From Thermomucor indicae-seudaticae (taxonomy: Eukaryota > Mucoromycota > Mucoromycetes > Mucorales > Lichtheimiaceae): a stretch of DNA of 36,166 nucleotides. Position numbers and translations under genes: made by a program. Of the stretch, positions 21,073-31,870 are shown one piece after another. The notes under the pieces are model-generated. The model did not search any database, was not told the DNA's origin, and was given only the letters and a program-made list of their open reading frames with translations. The stretch is from contig JSYX01000356.1 of assembly GCA_000787465.1 (NCBI GenBank), positions 1 through 36,166 on the forward strand, read 5' to 3'. Every line of letters begins with the position of its first letter. Position 1 is the first letter of the stretch.

Positions 21073-22640
21073 ATGGCGTCCCTTGCAGACGCCGATTTAT
21101 ACCCAATCGCCAACTCGCCACGCGTACATAACTTGATACACAGACTCCACAAGAATGAGTTGCTCGCAGTTATCAAAGAGTGGTTTAAACATCCAGATTT
21201 ACAACCGCGAGGGACATCCAGTACCTGGGAAGATTACAGTGTTTTAGCCGACGCACACAAATCAAAAGTCGTTGAACGGCTATTACGTGACTGGGTAAAC
21301 ATAGAAATGGACAGTATGTCATGGGATGGCTGTCTGATTGATCTCTGTCAATGTTATAGCCGAATGGTTTGTGCATGTTGCAAGTTGCGCAACTTGATCT
21401 AAGATGTAAATAAGGATGTTTGACCGTATTATGCGTTTATTAACGGCTTGCGTGGGCCTCTTAGACTTTATCAACCATCCAAAAATAAGGTCATGGAAAA
21501 TCTGGGAGCTTAAAGAAGGTGCGCTTTGTTCTCACCCAAGCTTTCGTGATTGGGAGTGCTCACCTTGCCTTTCTTTATAGACGAAAACGATCCAGGCAAG
21601 CTTCAAAAGATGTTGGACACCAGAGCTGCGGCGACCAGAATATACGATCACCTGTCACACTATTTCAAATGCGTACGTCTGTCTGTTCATGCAAGTGTAA
21701 AGATGAAAACTCTCATTTTTCCCCTTTTAGCACGTCGCCACCGTACCAAATAACGACACAGACTGGTTACGGATAACCTTCTTTGAAACACGCCACACTA
21801 CAGAACTTCCCATCTACTCACAAACCGCTCACATGATTCGATACCCTCACACACAATTCTTTTTGCTTGGTGGCACTCCGAGAAAAGACCTCAAGAACTT
21901 TCTAATTCAGGTAATAAAAAGCGGAAAGAAGAGGAAAAGGAGGGGACCACTCATCGGATTTAGGCAGTCGTGCACGCATACTCTGCTTCCAAGATCAAGG
22001 AACAAAACCTAAATAGCAGAAACGTGACACAACTGAAGTCGATGATGGTTAATCAAAAGTCGCAGGGCTTCCTTGCCGATTTTCGGTTAAACCAAGTTGA
22101 CAATCATCCTCTCGATTTCGTATCCTCAAAGAAGCGACGGGGCAGCCGCGATGCGGATTATGTAAAAACCCGAGAACAACGGCGACGTATTGTTCCTCTG
22201 GATCGAACACTCATACAGGGACGGTATCAGCAAGCTCGTGATACCTTTGGCAACAATGTAGCGCAGGGCGTCGAATCATTGTCCATCGAAGTAAGGAGAA
22301 AAAAGCATGTCGAAAAAAGAAATCGATTAATTAACGCGCCGTTGTTGTATAGTTACATCAATCATTTAAAGAGGTCATTGAAGCTAATAACATCAGGGCG
22401 AATACTGACGAACCAATACGCGTCGGAATACACTTTCAAGGAAACAATGTTATGGAAGGACTGCGACAACTCATGCTGAAAGGCATCATAGAACCTCCTG
22501 TGAAGGACTGGATGATAGATCTAGCGACGCAAGCTGTTACCAAAGTTTACGTCACAAAAGACGGAGTCCTTAGAGAAGAGGAAGAAGAGGAGGAGGAAAA
22601 GGAAGAAAACGAAGAGAACCAACCTGTACATATTCAATAG
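21073..22640 (+). CDS. Kinetochore protein CENP-N / Chl4 / Mis15 family
   Basis: Seven exons (21073-21294, 21360-21405, 21465-21518, 21557-21672, 21731-21910, 21964-22290, 22353-22640) give 410 residues with all phases consistent. The order matches CENP-N: an N-terminal helical domain (HNLIHRLHKNELLAVIKEWF), then LQVAQLDLRYFINHPK with SWKIWELKE, then the central domain with WLRITFFE, PIYSQTAHMIRYPHTQFFLL and a DLKNFLIQAVVHAYSASKIK helix. Later RDTFGNNVAQGVESL resembles the TFGDYPQPQLE region of vertebrate CENP-N. CENP-N/Chl4 pairs with CENP-L/Iml3 in the inner kinetochore and binds the CENP-A nucleosome. The C-terminal Glu run is poorly conserved. The third intron is only 38 nt. The family is divergent, so this rests on motif order. 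Confidence 0.75.
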
Positions 22641-22794
22641 TCCGGCAGTAAAAAGGACTGTGCTCTTCTTTATTGGTGAATGCAAGCACTCAATCCGGTG
22701 AGGCTTTTTTTTTATCCAAAACGAACAAAAAGGGGGAATATTAGAGACACGTGACCGGGGAGAGTGTAACGAGTAAAAATGGATTCAGGGGCTA
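22641..22794. other. Convergent 3' interval (CENP-N-like / OLA1)
   Basis: Only 154 bases separate the two convergent stop codons, so the 3' UTRs probably abut or overlap. A T-run at 22705-22715 follows the plus-strand stop. Confidence 0.5.
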
Positions 22795-24111
22795 TTATTT
22801 CTTTTTGGCGGAGGCAGTGACGTTGAACTTGAAGTAAATAATGTCTCCATCCTCTACAACGTAGTCTTTGCCTTTCTGCATGTACTTGCCAGCGGCCCTG
22901 ACTGCGGCTTCGCTACCGTATTCTTTCAGATCTTCATACTTCATGACTTCAGCCATGATGAAACCTCTCTCGAAATCCGAGTGAATCACACCAGCAGCCT
23001 GCGGGGCCTTGGTCTGTCGTCGGATCGTCCATGCCCGGACTTCATCCGGACCACCGGTAAAGTAATAGATCAGCTGAAGCGCGCTGTAGCCGGACACGAT
23101 AATCTTGGGCATCATCGAGTGCACGCCGAGTTCCTTGAACTGCTTCTCCCTTTCCTCTTTATCTTCAATCAGCGACATGCGGTACTCGAGCGCACCCGAG
23201 TACGGGATCATCAGATCGCCCGGCGAATGCTCGTCAATCCACGCCTTGATCTTGGGCAGCCACTTGTTCTTTTTGCGTATATAATCCTTTTCGCTCACGT
23301 TCGCCAGATAGATCACGGGTTTGGCCGTAATCAGATGCAGCGTATTGATCACCTCGATCTCCTTGTTGCTCCACACGCCGTGTCTCACCTCTTTGCCGCT
23401 CTTGACCCATTCGTACACTTTCTCTATCACGGCAAACTCTTCCTTCTTGGCCTTGTCCGCCGCGTTGCCGCCGTGTCCCAGTCGCCTTACGTGCGCTCCC
23501 AGTTCCGTCACTTGCTTGCTCAGAAACTCTTCGTCCTTCAGTCGCAACTCCTCGTGAATGATCTCCATGTCCCGAATCGGATCCAGGTCGCCCTCCACGT
23601 GAATCACGTCCGCTTCGTCGAACGCTCGCACAACGTGGTAAATCGCATCCACCGCCTTAATGTGCGACAAGAACGCGTTGCCCAGACCGGCACCACTGGC
23701 CGCGCCCTTGACAAGACCAGCAATATCAATCACCGTCAACTATATTCTATCTAGTCAGTCATCTTTTTCCGTCCCGCATTCCCGCTATCAAGCTCAACTT
23801 ACGAAGGCTGGGATTTCCTTGACAGGCTTATAGTGCTGGCACAGCCAGTCGAAACGGGGATCGGGAACTGCCACACGTGCCTCCTCCGGATCTAATAACG
23901 GTCAGCAAACACGCAGTGCACTCGCACTCCCAAAGTGCAACTTACCAATAGTACAGAATGGATAATTTTCAGCAGCAGCCGATGAGTTGGTCAATGCATT
24001 GAAAAAGGTCGACTTGCCGACATTGGGAAGACCAACAACACCAATCTTCAAGTTGTTCGAAGGACGACCGAGCAAAAGCTTCTCTTCTTTGACTCCCTTT
24101 TTGGGTGGCAT
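22795..24111 (-). CDS. OLA1: Obg-like ATPase 1 (OLA1/YchF family)
   Basis: Three exons (24111-23946, 23891-23803, 23739-22795) give 399 residues; human OLA1 has 396. The P-loop GLPNVGKST (27-35), switch-region DIAGLVKGA and the altered G4 motif NVSEKD in place of NKxD are the signature of this Obg-related family, which prefers ATP over GTP. A coiled-coil insert occupies the middle ([20 protein letters not shown]). The C-terminal TGS domain begins around [20 protein letters not shown]1 is cytosolic and associates with ribosomes and stress responses. Codon use is strongly C-biased, as in the uS4 gene, which suggests high expression; this bias also produces a 257-codon antisense open frame that I do not regard as a gene. 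Confidence 0.97.
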
Positions 24112-24416
24112 AGTTCCCTAATGTACAGAGTAGAAAGAGGTTCCTGAGCAAAAGACATCGGACAAGACACCCCAAAAAAGAAAAAATTTCTGTTCCACGT
24201 CACGGTAACACTTAGCAACTGAAAATGGCTTTAATGGAACAGAACCAGTGAATATCAAGTTTTTCTTCGCTTTATTACAAATAGATATGGACAATGACAC
24301 AGAAAGGAGAGGATATGAGCCAAGGAATGGATGATGGAAGGGAGAGGAACAAGAAGATGATATATGTAAGACTGGTAATTCGCCAAAAGACATATGGAAT
24401 ATAGGGAAAGCATAAT

Positions 24417-25619
24417 TTATCTCCGTGCGTCTGCGTATCCGACCACACGTGGCGGGGAGGATAATCGAGCAATATCGTTCTCCACAGCTGGGTGATGGCA
24501 GATCGGAACATCCCGAGGCATATCATTATGAGCCAAACCAATCATGAATCCTAGCCGTCTGGAAAATTCATGCACAGCCTCGGTGAACAGTCCTCCACTC
24601 TGACTGTTGTGCTGGGCCAGGCTAATCATGCACACACACGCACACACGTAAGTCATCTAATTTCTTTCTTTCAAGTATATCTCTTTTACCTTTTGGCCCA
24701 CTCGCTCACTGTTTGTGGACTGTACATCTCTCCTTCTCGCAGTTTGGATGCCGACGATTGGATGACTCGTTTCCAGTATCCGTTCAATTCATGGTATAAA
24801 TCTCGTTTCAACTGATTGTTTTCTATCATGATACACGTCTTAGCCCTGTCCACCTTCCAACCGGTCTTATTCCTTACCTTCATTCTCCCAATCAGGTAAA
24901 CGATGAGTGAACGATGCTGCAACATCAAGAAACGCAAAGCTTGTTGTAGGAAACATCAAGGGAGACGTGAAATGATTCGTGTATTGAACGATCGTATCCT
25001 GCCTTTCAATTAGAGATATCCTCGCACCAAGGCAAAGCAGAAAAGAAAACTTACGACGAGTTCCGTCAATGGGCCGCGTACTCTAGAAAACGTGTAATCA
25101 TTTCTCGAAGGCCCGAGACGATTGTAAGGAAAACTGTCAGCAAGTCGTTTTTCAAGGTTCTGAAGCACCGTAGCTGCGGAAGCAACAGTCGGTGTTGGGA
25201 TATATGTCATAATGTCTTGTCGAAGTTCGGGATGTGCATCAAATAACGAATGGACAATTTGGATCAATTTCTCCTTGTCAAGTGTGGCTATAGGTTTGGC
25301 AATGAGCATATCTCTTTTTTTACCCCACATTGCCCAGTCCTGTGTTCTTTTACCTAAAAGTGCAGTCGTTGGTGATCGCTTTTGCACACCAGACTTGTAA
25401 CGTTTCACCTCCACCATTTTTCCGGCATCCCGCGATGAACGGCGACTCGGCGACGAAGGTGAATGGGTCGCATCGCTCATGTCTTCATCTTCTGACAACC
25501 GGCGTTTCCGTCCTAGCACACCCAGTCATAATGTCAGTTACGCTGTAAGCAGTCAAGTCAGCACACTTGTATGTACCCTTGATCATGCCGTTGTGTGGAG
25601 CATAGTACAGTGTGGCCAT
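24417..25619 (-). CDS. Sts1/Cut8-like proteasome nuclear tethering factor
   Basis: Five exons (25619-25577, 25512-25055, 24998-24878, 24822-24690, 24621-24417) give 319 residues with consistent phases. A basic, Ser-rich N-terminus (GRKRRLSEDED) is followed by the Cut8 domain: LDKEKLIQIVHSLFDAHPEL, IPTPTVASAATVLQNLEKRL, SFPYNRLG, SFAFLDVAASFTHRLPDW and LKRDLYHELNGYWKRVI. Fission-yeast Cut8 and budding-yeast Sts1 anchor the 26S proteasome at the nuclear envelope, with the Lys-rich N-terminus controlling turnover. Exon 1 (MATLYYAPHNGMIK) supplies the only ATG. A (CA)n tract lies in the last intron. The intron 24877-24823 was chosen because it alone restores the Cut8 frame. Confidence 0.85.
24631..24648. 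repeat. (CA)n microsatellite inside an intron of the Sts1/Cut8-like gene
   Basis: CACACACACG CACACACG on the plus strand, located within the 24689-24622 intron. Confidence 0.8.
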
Positions 25620-25814
25620 TGTCTGATAAACTTAAAAAAGCATAAAAGCAGGCAAGAGAAAAAAGAACGTCAGCAAGAACTTAGCAGGAGTCTGAATTTT
25701 CAACTTGATGAAGCCAGATCCCCGACACATCATCCTCCTGTACGCACGCACGTACATCATACCTAATTAAGATTATCCATTATCTGCAAAAATATACATG
25801 CACATCGTAAAATA

Positions 25815-26251
25815 TTACACGTTCTGATCCGGATTACTTGGGACGACTGACCCACAAAACAAACCGGTTGAGCTTCCTTCCCAGTGAGACAACTGCATTA
25901 CATCAGGGAATTCTTGCATAAAGAGACGAACGAAATGTTTTTCAAATTCATTTTCGTTATCTTGTACATAATGTGTATGGTTGAATGTTAAATCGGATTC
26001 CTCATCATGTCTTTTCAAGCTGGGCCTCTCTTGGTGCCTTCCTTTCCTCGCGTTTGTTCGCTTGTAGTTCTATTGGTGTTTCTTCTTGCCCCCCCTCCTA
26101 CTTCTATCGCTGTAAGATCCGCACTGACATATTCGACATCAAATGATCCATAGAACGACAACCGGTTACGCCTCACTACTGCCTCTGTCCAGCCCACCTT
26201 GGGCGCCACCAGTGTAGGGTAGCAGCGATAGTACTGTTTCTCATTCTTCAA
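25815..26251 (-). CDS. Unrecognised small protein gene, 5' end unresolved
   Basis: Two frames on the minus strand join in phase through a GT-AG intron: one down to GSFDVEYVSADLTAIE (donor just after about 26108), then RHDEESDLTFNHTHYVQD and FVRLFMQEFPDVMQL to the stop at 25815. The mix of aromatic, charged and hydrophobic residues looks coding. No ATG lies at the 5' edge of the first frame: the open frame continues upstream past 26251 (reading YHKRYISGARSGEG) to a stop near 26310, so a short first exon is missing from this model. The upstream neighbour's stop (26410) is close, leaving little room. I recognise no family and propose no function. Confidence 0.45.
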
Positions 26252-26409
26252 TGTTGTAGGTGAGGATCCCTCCCCACTTCTGGCGCCGGATATATATCGC
26301 TTATGGTAAATGTCCCAATATCATACGCTGATTATACATAACCACATTGAACGATTTAATAAACAGATGTAACAATAGTAATAACAATAATAACCAAGCA
26401 AGTCCTTTT

Positions 26410-27863
26410 TTACTCTTTAAAGCAATAACCCTGATCAAGGTCTTTGGAGACTTGACCAGTCGTAGGATCGACGCGGGCTACATCGCAGATCGCCGTCGAT
26501 TGGGGGTATATCGTCGCAAACGAAATGGTATGGTATTTAAGTACGCCTCGCACCACAAGGCCATACGGGTATCGTATCATGCGTGACCACCTTTCATTGC
26601 CACTTGCATCCGTGCCCGGCGACTTGAGTCGGATCTGCGAAACCGCCCTCGCACGTCTGGCGCCGTCTTTGAGGAATAAACTCGATGGGAACGCCAACGG
26701 TTCATCAAATCGGTAAAAACTACCCAAATACTCGGCTGGTTCCGCTGTTACAGTTGTACTGGCAGGCACTATCTGACTAAACGCAAACACACCCAAATCT
26801 GCTTCTGCTACCCGTACCGTCCACCAGTTCCAGTTGTCGGCTTCCACATAAAGATCAAAGATCAACTCCTTTTCGGACGCCAACACACGGCCCATCTGCA
26901 CTTGGACATCCGTCAACGGTGTTGCTCGATACACCGTAAACAGCAGCAAAAACAGAATCACAAGCGCGAATCCCACGCACACATTGATGCAAATCCATCG
27001 TGATGATCGTCTTTTCTTCTTCATATGTTGCCGAGAAGACCCCAGTAACGGCATAGACACAGCAGCAGCAGCAGCTGCTGCTGCTCCTGCTTCTTCGTCG
27101 TCGCTCGTGTACCCACCATACCCACCACCACCATTACTGCCGTAATAATAATTGCCGCGATAGAATCGGGTCCTCAGCTTGGGTCGGTCCATAGGTCGAA
27201 ACCAGTCACCGAGCCAGATCTTGCTGTTATTAGATGGCAGTGTATGCACCCGGTTAAGCGAAGGATAATACACATAATGCTCATTTTCATCCGAATCTAT
27301 ATCCAACATGAGATTTACTTCTTTCCTCCCCCACTTCAGATTGATTTGTTACCTTCAGCATTCGATACGGCATCCACGAGGTTACGATGAAATATTTCAG
27401 CGGGTCTAGCGGTCCCATGCATGGGTGGCAAAGGTCGTCGTCTTCGTTGCTTCTTTGGTGACCGTTCAGCCTAACAAAAACCTTCCTTTGTCAACATCAT
27501 CTGTAACATGTATTTCCCATTCTTTCGAGAATAAGAAACCTGACTCTTTCGCCGTCCAAACGTCGAGAAATACCGTCCTCCTTCAGCCGAAGACGAAAGC
27601 ACTTCATCCTCTGTCGTCGTGGGCGTCGGTGGCAGCGGAGTTGTCTCGAACCGTGCCTTTTCAACTGTCAGGTTGCGATCATAATTGTTGGCAAACAAGA
27701 AGTCGTGTCCTCCGGGTAATGTAGGAAACTTCTTATGTCTGAGCTGTTGCTGTTGTCGTCGTAATGTCTGTGATGGCGGTTGTAACACTGGCCGGACATG
27801 TGGTGGCGGTTCCGCATTGATGTCTTCCATAGCCTCTCGAGGACCCAACGTGCTCGAGTCCAT
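26410..27863 (-). CDS. Vac7-like vacuolar membrane protein (TMEM106/LEA-type lumenal domain)
   Basis: Three exons (27863-27540, 27470-27353, 27296-26410) give 442 residues, phases consistent. The N-terminal half is disordered-looking, with RRPLPPMHGTARPAEIFHR and NLVDAVSNAEDSDENE, segments typical of fungal Vac7 proteins. A Gly/Tyr run and an eight-Ala run (GCT/GCA repeats) precede one membrane segment at about 248-270 (WICINVCVGFALVILFLLL). The rest is a single soluble domain with DNWNWWTVRVAEADLGVFAF, the conserved block shared by Vac7 and TMEM106-type proteins. Yeast Vac7 sits in the vacuole membrane and activates Fab1 synthesis of PI(3,5)P2. By family, the C-terminal domain would be lumenal. 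The identification relies on this block and the pre-membrane motif. Confidence 0.72.
27059..27090. repeat. CAG/CTG trinucleotide run (poly-Ala coding)
   Basis: About ten CAG/CTG-type triplets on the plus strand, read as Ala codons in the minus-strand Vac7-like gene just before its membrane segment. The run contains an inverted switch from CAG to CTG, so it can fold as a hairpin. Confidence 0.75.
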
Positions 27864-28102
27864 AACGGCTTGCCTTGCTTTTTTGTTGTCAGTCCCCGAC
27901 TCTTGTGTTGTATATAAAAGGAAAGAAAAGCGAGAGATATCGATAAAGACTCAAACAAAAAATTCAATAACCATTAAGTAGATATTTATACACTTTGTGA
28001 AATAGTAAAGCAATTGGGTGATGATGATCAAGGTTGTTATTTCGTTTCAGCTCCGGATTATCATGAAGCATCCACTTCGGCACTGGTAGCGGTAGCGGTA
28101 GT

Positions 28103-31100
28103 CTATGGCTCCGAATCGACCAATACGGTAACTACCCGGGTTGCAAACTCAGGAACCGGATCTTCTTCTGACGCGACCTGGACTTCAGTCAACCTTGCGA
28201 ATGGACATAGCATATCAGAAGGGTCATGCATATGCTCAGTCATATTAAGAGGAGCACATGAAGACACCTGCCGCTGCAATTCAATGCCACGGCTGACAAG
28301 TGTATCCATGCGTTCCATATTCCCCCACATATCCAGCAGCGGCAGATCAGACCAGGCCGGCAATTCTCCGTCTCTCGGAAGCTGCTCTTCCAAAGTATCT
28401 GCTTTCATCAGAGGTACCTTGAACAGAGAAGCTGCTTGCCAGGCATCATCTTCCATCACATGGTTGTGATAGCTGCTCATGTCCATATGGTATGTACAAA
28501 AACTGGTATAGTCTTCAAAGTTGGGGTAAAGCATGACATAAGCTCGCATATAGATGAATTCATCCATGTATCGCCGCCACGAATTTAACCACCGGCTCGA
28601 TCGTGCATGAGGTACGGTGATATTCTGCAGCTGCTTCTTGCTTTGATCCGCAACGCGTGCAGTAATGTAGTCATGGAATTCCCGCCAGTGCTCAGGAAAA
28701 TATAGTGCGCCGTAGCTCGTTGCTGATTGATAAAGATATGGCAAATGTTCGTCAAATCCATTCAGTTTCAATATTTCACCAGGCTTGAATAAACGGCGTC
28801 CTTCTTCATCGTTTTCAGCAATTCGCGGAGAATAAAGACTAATACCAAACATCGCTGAAGCAGCTGATTCTCCTCCTTCCGACGAGTAGCGGTATCGTAG
28901 GATGGTGTACTTGACCCATTTGTAGAACATTGGCGAAAGTTCGACGTTTTCATCTACTAAAATGGCGTACTCATGATCGCTGGCTGGATACCAAGATTCC
29001 ACAAACACGGGCATATGATTGACTTTGGTGATCCTGTGCCGGATATCTTTTGACCCATGGGGCCACGGAAGGCTATTGACAAATGTCTGTGTTACTCTGT
29101 CGCTCGACTGTTCCATGACAATGTCAATGTCAACCGTGTCGCCAAAGTAGTGCGCCCGGGCTGCAGAGCGGATAAGCCGTGCCAGAGAATGCGCGTTTCT
29201 GTCCGTGATGATAACCAACTTGACCGAAAACATTTGCCATTCTACGCTGCCCTTTTTAGATTTCTTTTTTCTTCATAGAAGCGTACCAAATCCATCCAAA
29301 ACTTACGCTCCAATGACGACAAGGGAAGATCAGCTAGCCAAAGCGAATGTGAGAGATCTCGCGCTGGTAACGCGATCCCCAAAGTCCCTGTCATTTGCTC
29401 CGCTAACTTGATCACCTTTTGAACTGGGCCATCACCAGCGACATATAACATCACTTTGGGCTGGATGACCGACAGTAGCTGGCTCAGATCTCGCGTAACC
29501 TGACTCGAAAAGGCAATTGTGTCATCCGCAGCAAACCCTGCTGATCGACCGTACCCCGCATGCAGATCATGAAGCACAACGTCTGTAGCGCACCCGGGGT
29601 TCATCCGATGCAGGGCTTTTCTTAGATGTTCCGCAGATAGCCCTCTGTGTTTGCCTGTTGTAATGAAATGCAGTATACCGCGGCCCTTGGATCTGAGCCT
29701 GCATCCCAGTCGCACCAGTTCCGTTATTTGCTGCGTTCCATCAAACACAATAGCAATGGCTGGTTTTTTGGCAATAAGCGTATTGGGGATCAGCTCTCGC
29801 CATGCTGTGCCGTCAGCCAGAGCATCCGCGTATCGCTTGTTGATTCGGTTGCATAAATTATCCAATACAGTCAACGCGTTCCCAGAAAGTCGTTCCATCT
29901 TGTACTCGGAACGAGAAGAAAGATCGGTGGGTAAAATAACTGATGGTATGTTTGCATGCCGTAAAAGGTCGCGACCCAGGATATATCCGATCATGCTGGA
30001 CTCCTTCACCATTGAATCCAACGTCGAAAGAGCCGATAGCCAAGATCTGCGCAGTAGCCAGAGATCACTGATCATGTTTACTCGCCGAGTAGTATCCTCC
30101 TTCCTAGTCGCCGTCTCTGCTGCACAATCCACTGATGCTGCTGACGTGTTTCTGCTCAAAACAACTCCTTGGATGCCCAAGAGCGCATCCCGATATTCTT
30201 CCGTATTCGAAATGCGTAATAGTCGTTCAAGATAATGCTTCCCGGGTGCCACATCCTGATCCAGGATCCACAGATACTCTGTGCTGACCCTCAGCGCCAC
30301 TTGTAGCCAGTCCACAGGTTCCCAAACTAAAACCTTGACACGCTTGTTGTTACGAAATGCAACCGTCTCGCTATGAACATTATTCTTCATTTCCGGTGGA
30401 CACACAATCCATATCGCATGCGGACTCACGCTCTGCGTCAGAATGGCCTGTATCTGTGAATGCAAGGTTTCTTGAGGTTGCATATAATAGATAATTGCGG
30501 TGACAGGGGCTATATGGGTGTGCTCATCCGCCAGCGGCAAAACAACCCTTTGTCCCAACATTTCCAGGTCACCAAACGAATGCGGTTGTCGCTCTCCTAC
30601 TACAGGATGATTTGTCAGTATCCAATTGGGTGTACGATCGTTTCGGTTGAACTGTATCATCTTTTGCTGACGTGGCCAAGGGCCTAAAGCTTGACTTGCG
30701 CGTCAATCAAGACCAATTATTTCTGCAACCCGTTCAGAAACGATTTCGTCATACCATCCTGCTCTTGTTTCAGTAGTTCATCGAGACGTGCGTAATCTGC
30801 CATCTGCGTACTGTCTTTGTATTCTACGAGGTCGTGCGTAAACAGAATTTCGTACCGTCGTTTAGGACTGGGTGTCGGCTTGGAGGAGGGTGATGGTAAT
30901 CGGAACAGAAGGAAGAGTAACAATAGACATGCAATGCACCACCATGTTGTAGAAGGTCGATATCGTCTGATGTGATGCAACAGCGAACTATCTCGCAACG
31001 TGGCAGCGTCCTGTTGGAACGGGTTATAGTAAGCATGGGCTCGAGACGACGAGCGCGCTTGACTTCGTCGAGAGAGTGTGCCTGGATTTATTGTATTGTC

Positions 31101-31133
31101 TTCATCGTCCACTGCTTTATTCCGAACAGACAT
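28103..31133 (-). CDS. Large type II membrane protein with two glycosyltransferase-like halves
   Basis: Three exons (31133-30730, 30694-29287, 29251-28103) give 986 residues; both introns would be just 35 nt and both keep phase. A cytosolic lead of about 63 residues is followed by one membrane segment (64-79), as in Golgi type II glycosyltransferases. The first lumenal half looks GT2-like: PVTAIIYYMQPQETLHSQ near 198-215 and an acidic motif LDQDVAPG near 279. The second half, from about 605, repeats the pattern: VKLVIITDRNAHSLARLI, then WPHGSKDIRHRI, PVFVESW and AILVDENVELSP with an acidic motif near 703-708, resembling a GT2-type family found in fungi and plants. Donor and acceptor sugars cannot be inferred. 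Two tandem domains is my reading. Confidence 0.7.
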
Positions 31134-31249
31134 TGGTCAAGTTGTGGCTTCCAGTGGGAAGGCGACACAAATTTCCAGGACAATGCCAAAACAGGTTAAT
31201 TCCCAATTTGGAGGGCGGGAAAGAAGACGCGAAAGAATAACTCGTCTGT
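31134..31249. other. 5' flank of the large glycosyltransferase gene
   Basis: Short upstream interval; no clear core promoter element. The transposon-like sequence begins shortly after it. Confidence 0.35.
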
Positions 31250-31870
31250 TAACAGACGCATGGGAATCATGCAACTGCCATGTACCGCTGGTCGGAACTC
31301 CATCGCCTGGAGTACTTCGACGCCATCAGATTTTCTGTGGTAGACCCAATACACAATTTCTCTCTTGGTATCACGAGCAAGATTGTAGCTCTGGGAAGAA
31401 TCCGAGATTCTCAGCAACCAAACGCCTTCCACTATACAAGAAGCTGCATTCACATTTCCTCACGCGGTGAAATTCATGACAGCAAAGGAACAAAGAAACC
31501 CTCTGAGGGTCTTTGGACTTCCACTGCCTCCAGCGGTGAAGAAGTTAAAAGACCAGTATCTAGGATGGAGAAATTGACCATTGCAGCACTAACGCACTCC
31601 TTTACAAGTAGAGCCGAAGGTGAGAAGGATCAAGGCAATCATAGAGCTAGCGTACGTCCGTGCCAGGTCTGATAAACAACAAACGAACACTACTGCCAGC
31701 TAGTGCCAGAAAGCTTCTCAATCCTGGTGCTCAATACAAATACCACACCCAACTATATGGACGTGATCGCGTTCCTAGTCTGGTGGTCAGGAGGCGAAAG
31801 ATTGGATGCCCAAGAGCATTCCATGGCGGTGAGCGACCGAAAACACTAATGCCTAATGACTGAAAAGGCT
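31250..31870 (+). pseudogene. Degenerate CACTA (Transposase_21-type) transposase fragment
   Basis: The plus-strand frame around 31280-31400 reads YRWSELHRLEYFDAIRFS and VVDPIHNFSLGI, which corresponds to the conserved RWSxLxxLxYFDPxRxxxxDPMHNLFLG block of CACTA/En-Spm transposases (Transposase_21 family). The change of DPMHNLFLG to DPIHNFSLG, and frame changes downstream (an IKAIIELAYVRARSDKQ stretch near 31625-31675 in another frame), indicate decay. No terminal CACTA repeat is found. Surrounding sequence to about 33670 is probably more of the same or other dead elements. Confidence 0.6.

Noticed and set aside
22981..23754. 257-codon open frame on the plus strand
   Set aside because: It lies exactly antisense to the OLA1 coding exon. 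The strong C-ending codon bias of OLA1 removes stops from the opposite strand; the product is His/Leu/Arg-rich with no domain.
29651..30235. 194-codon open frame on the plus strand
   Set aside because: Antisense to the glycosyltransferase exon; Ser/Arg-rich, no domain, no splice context.
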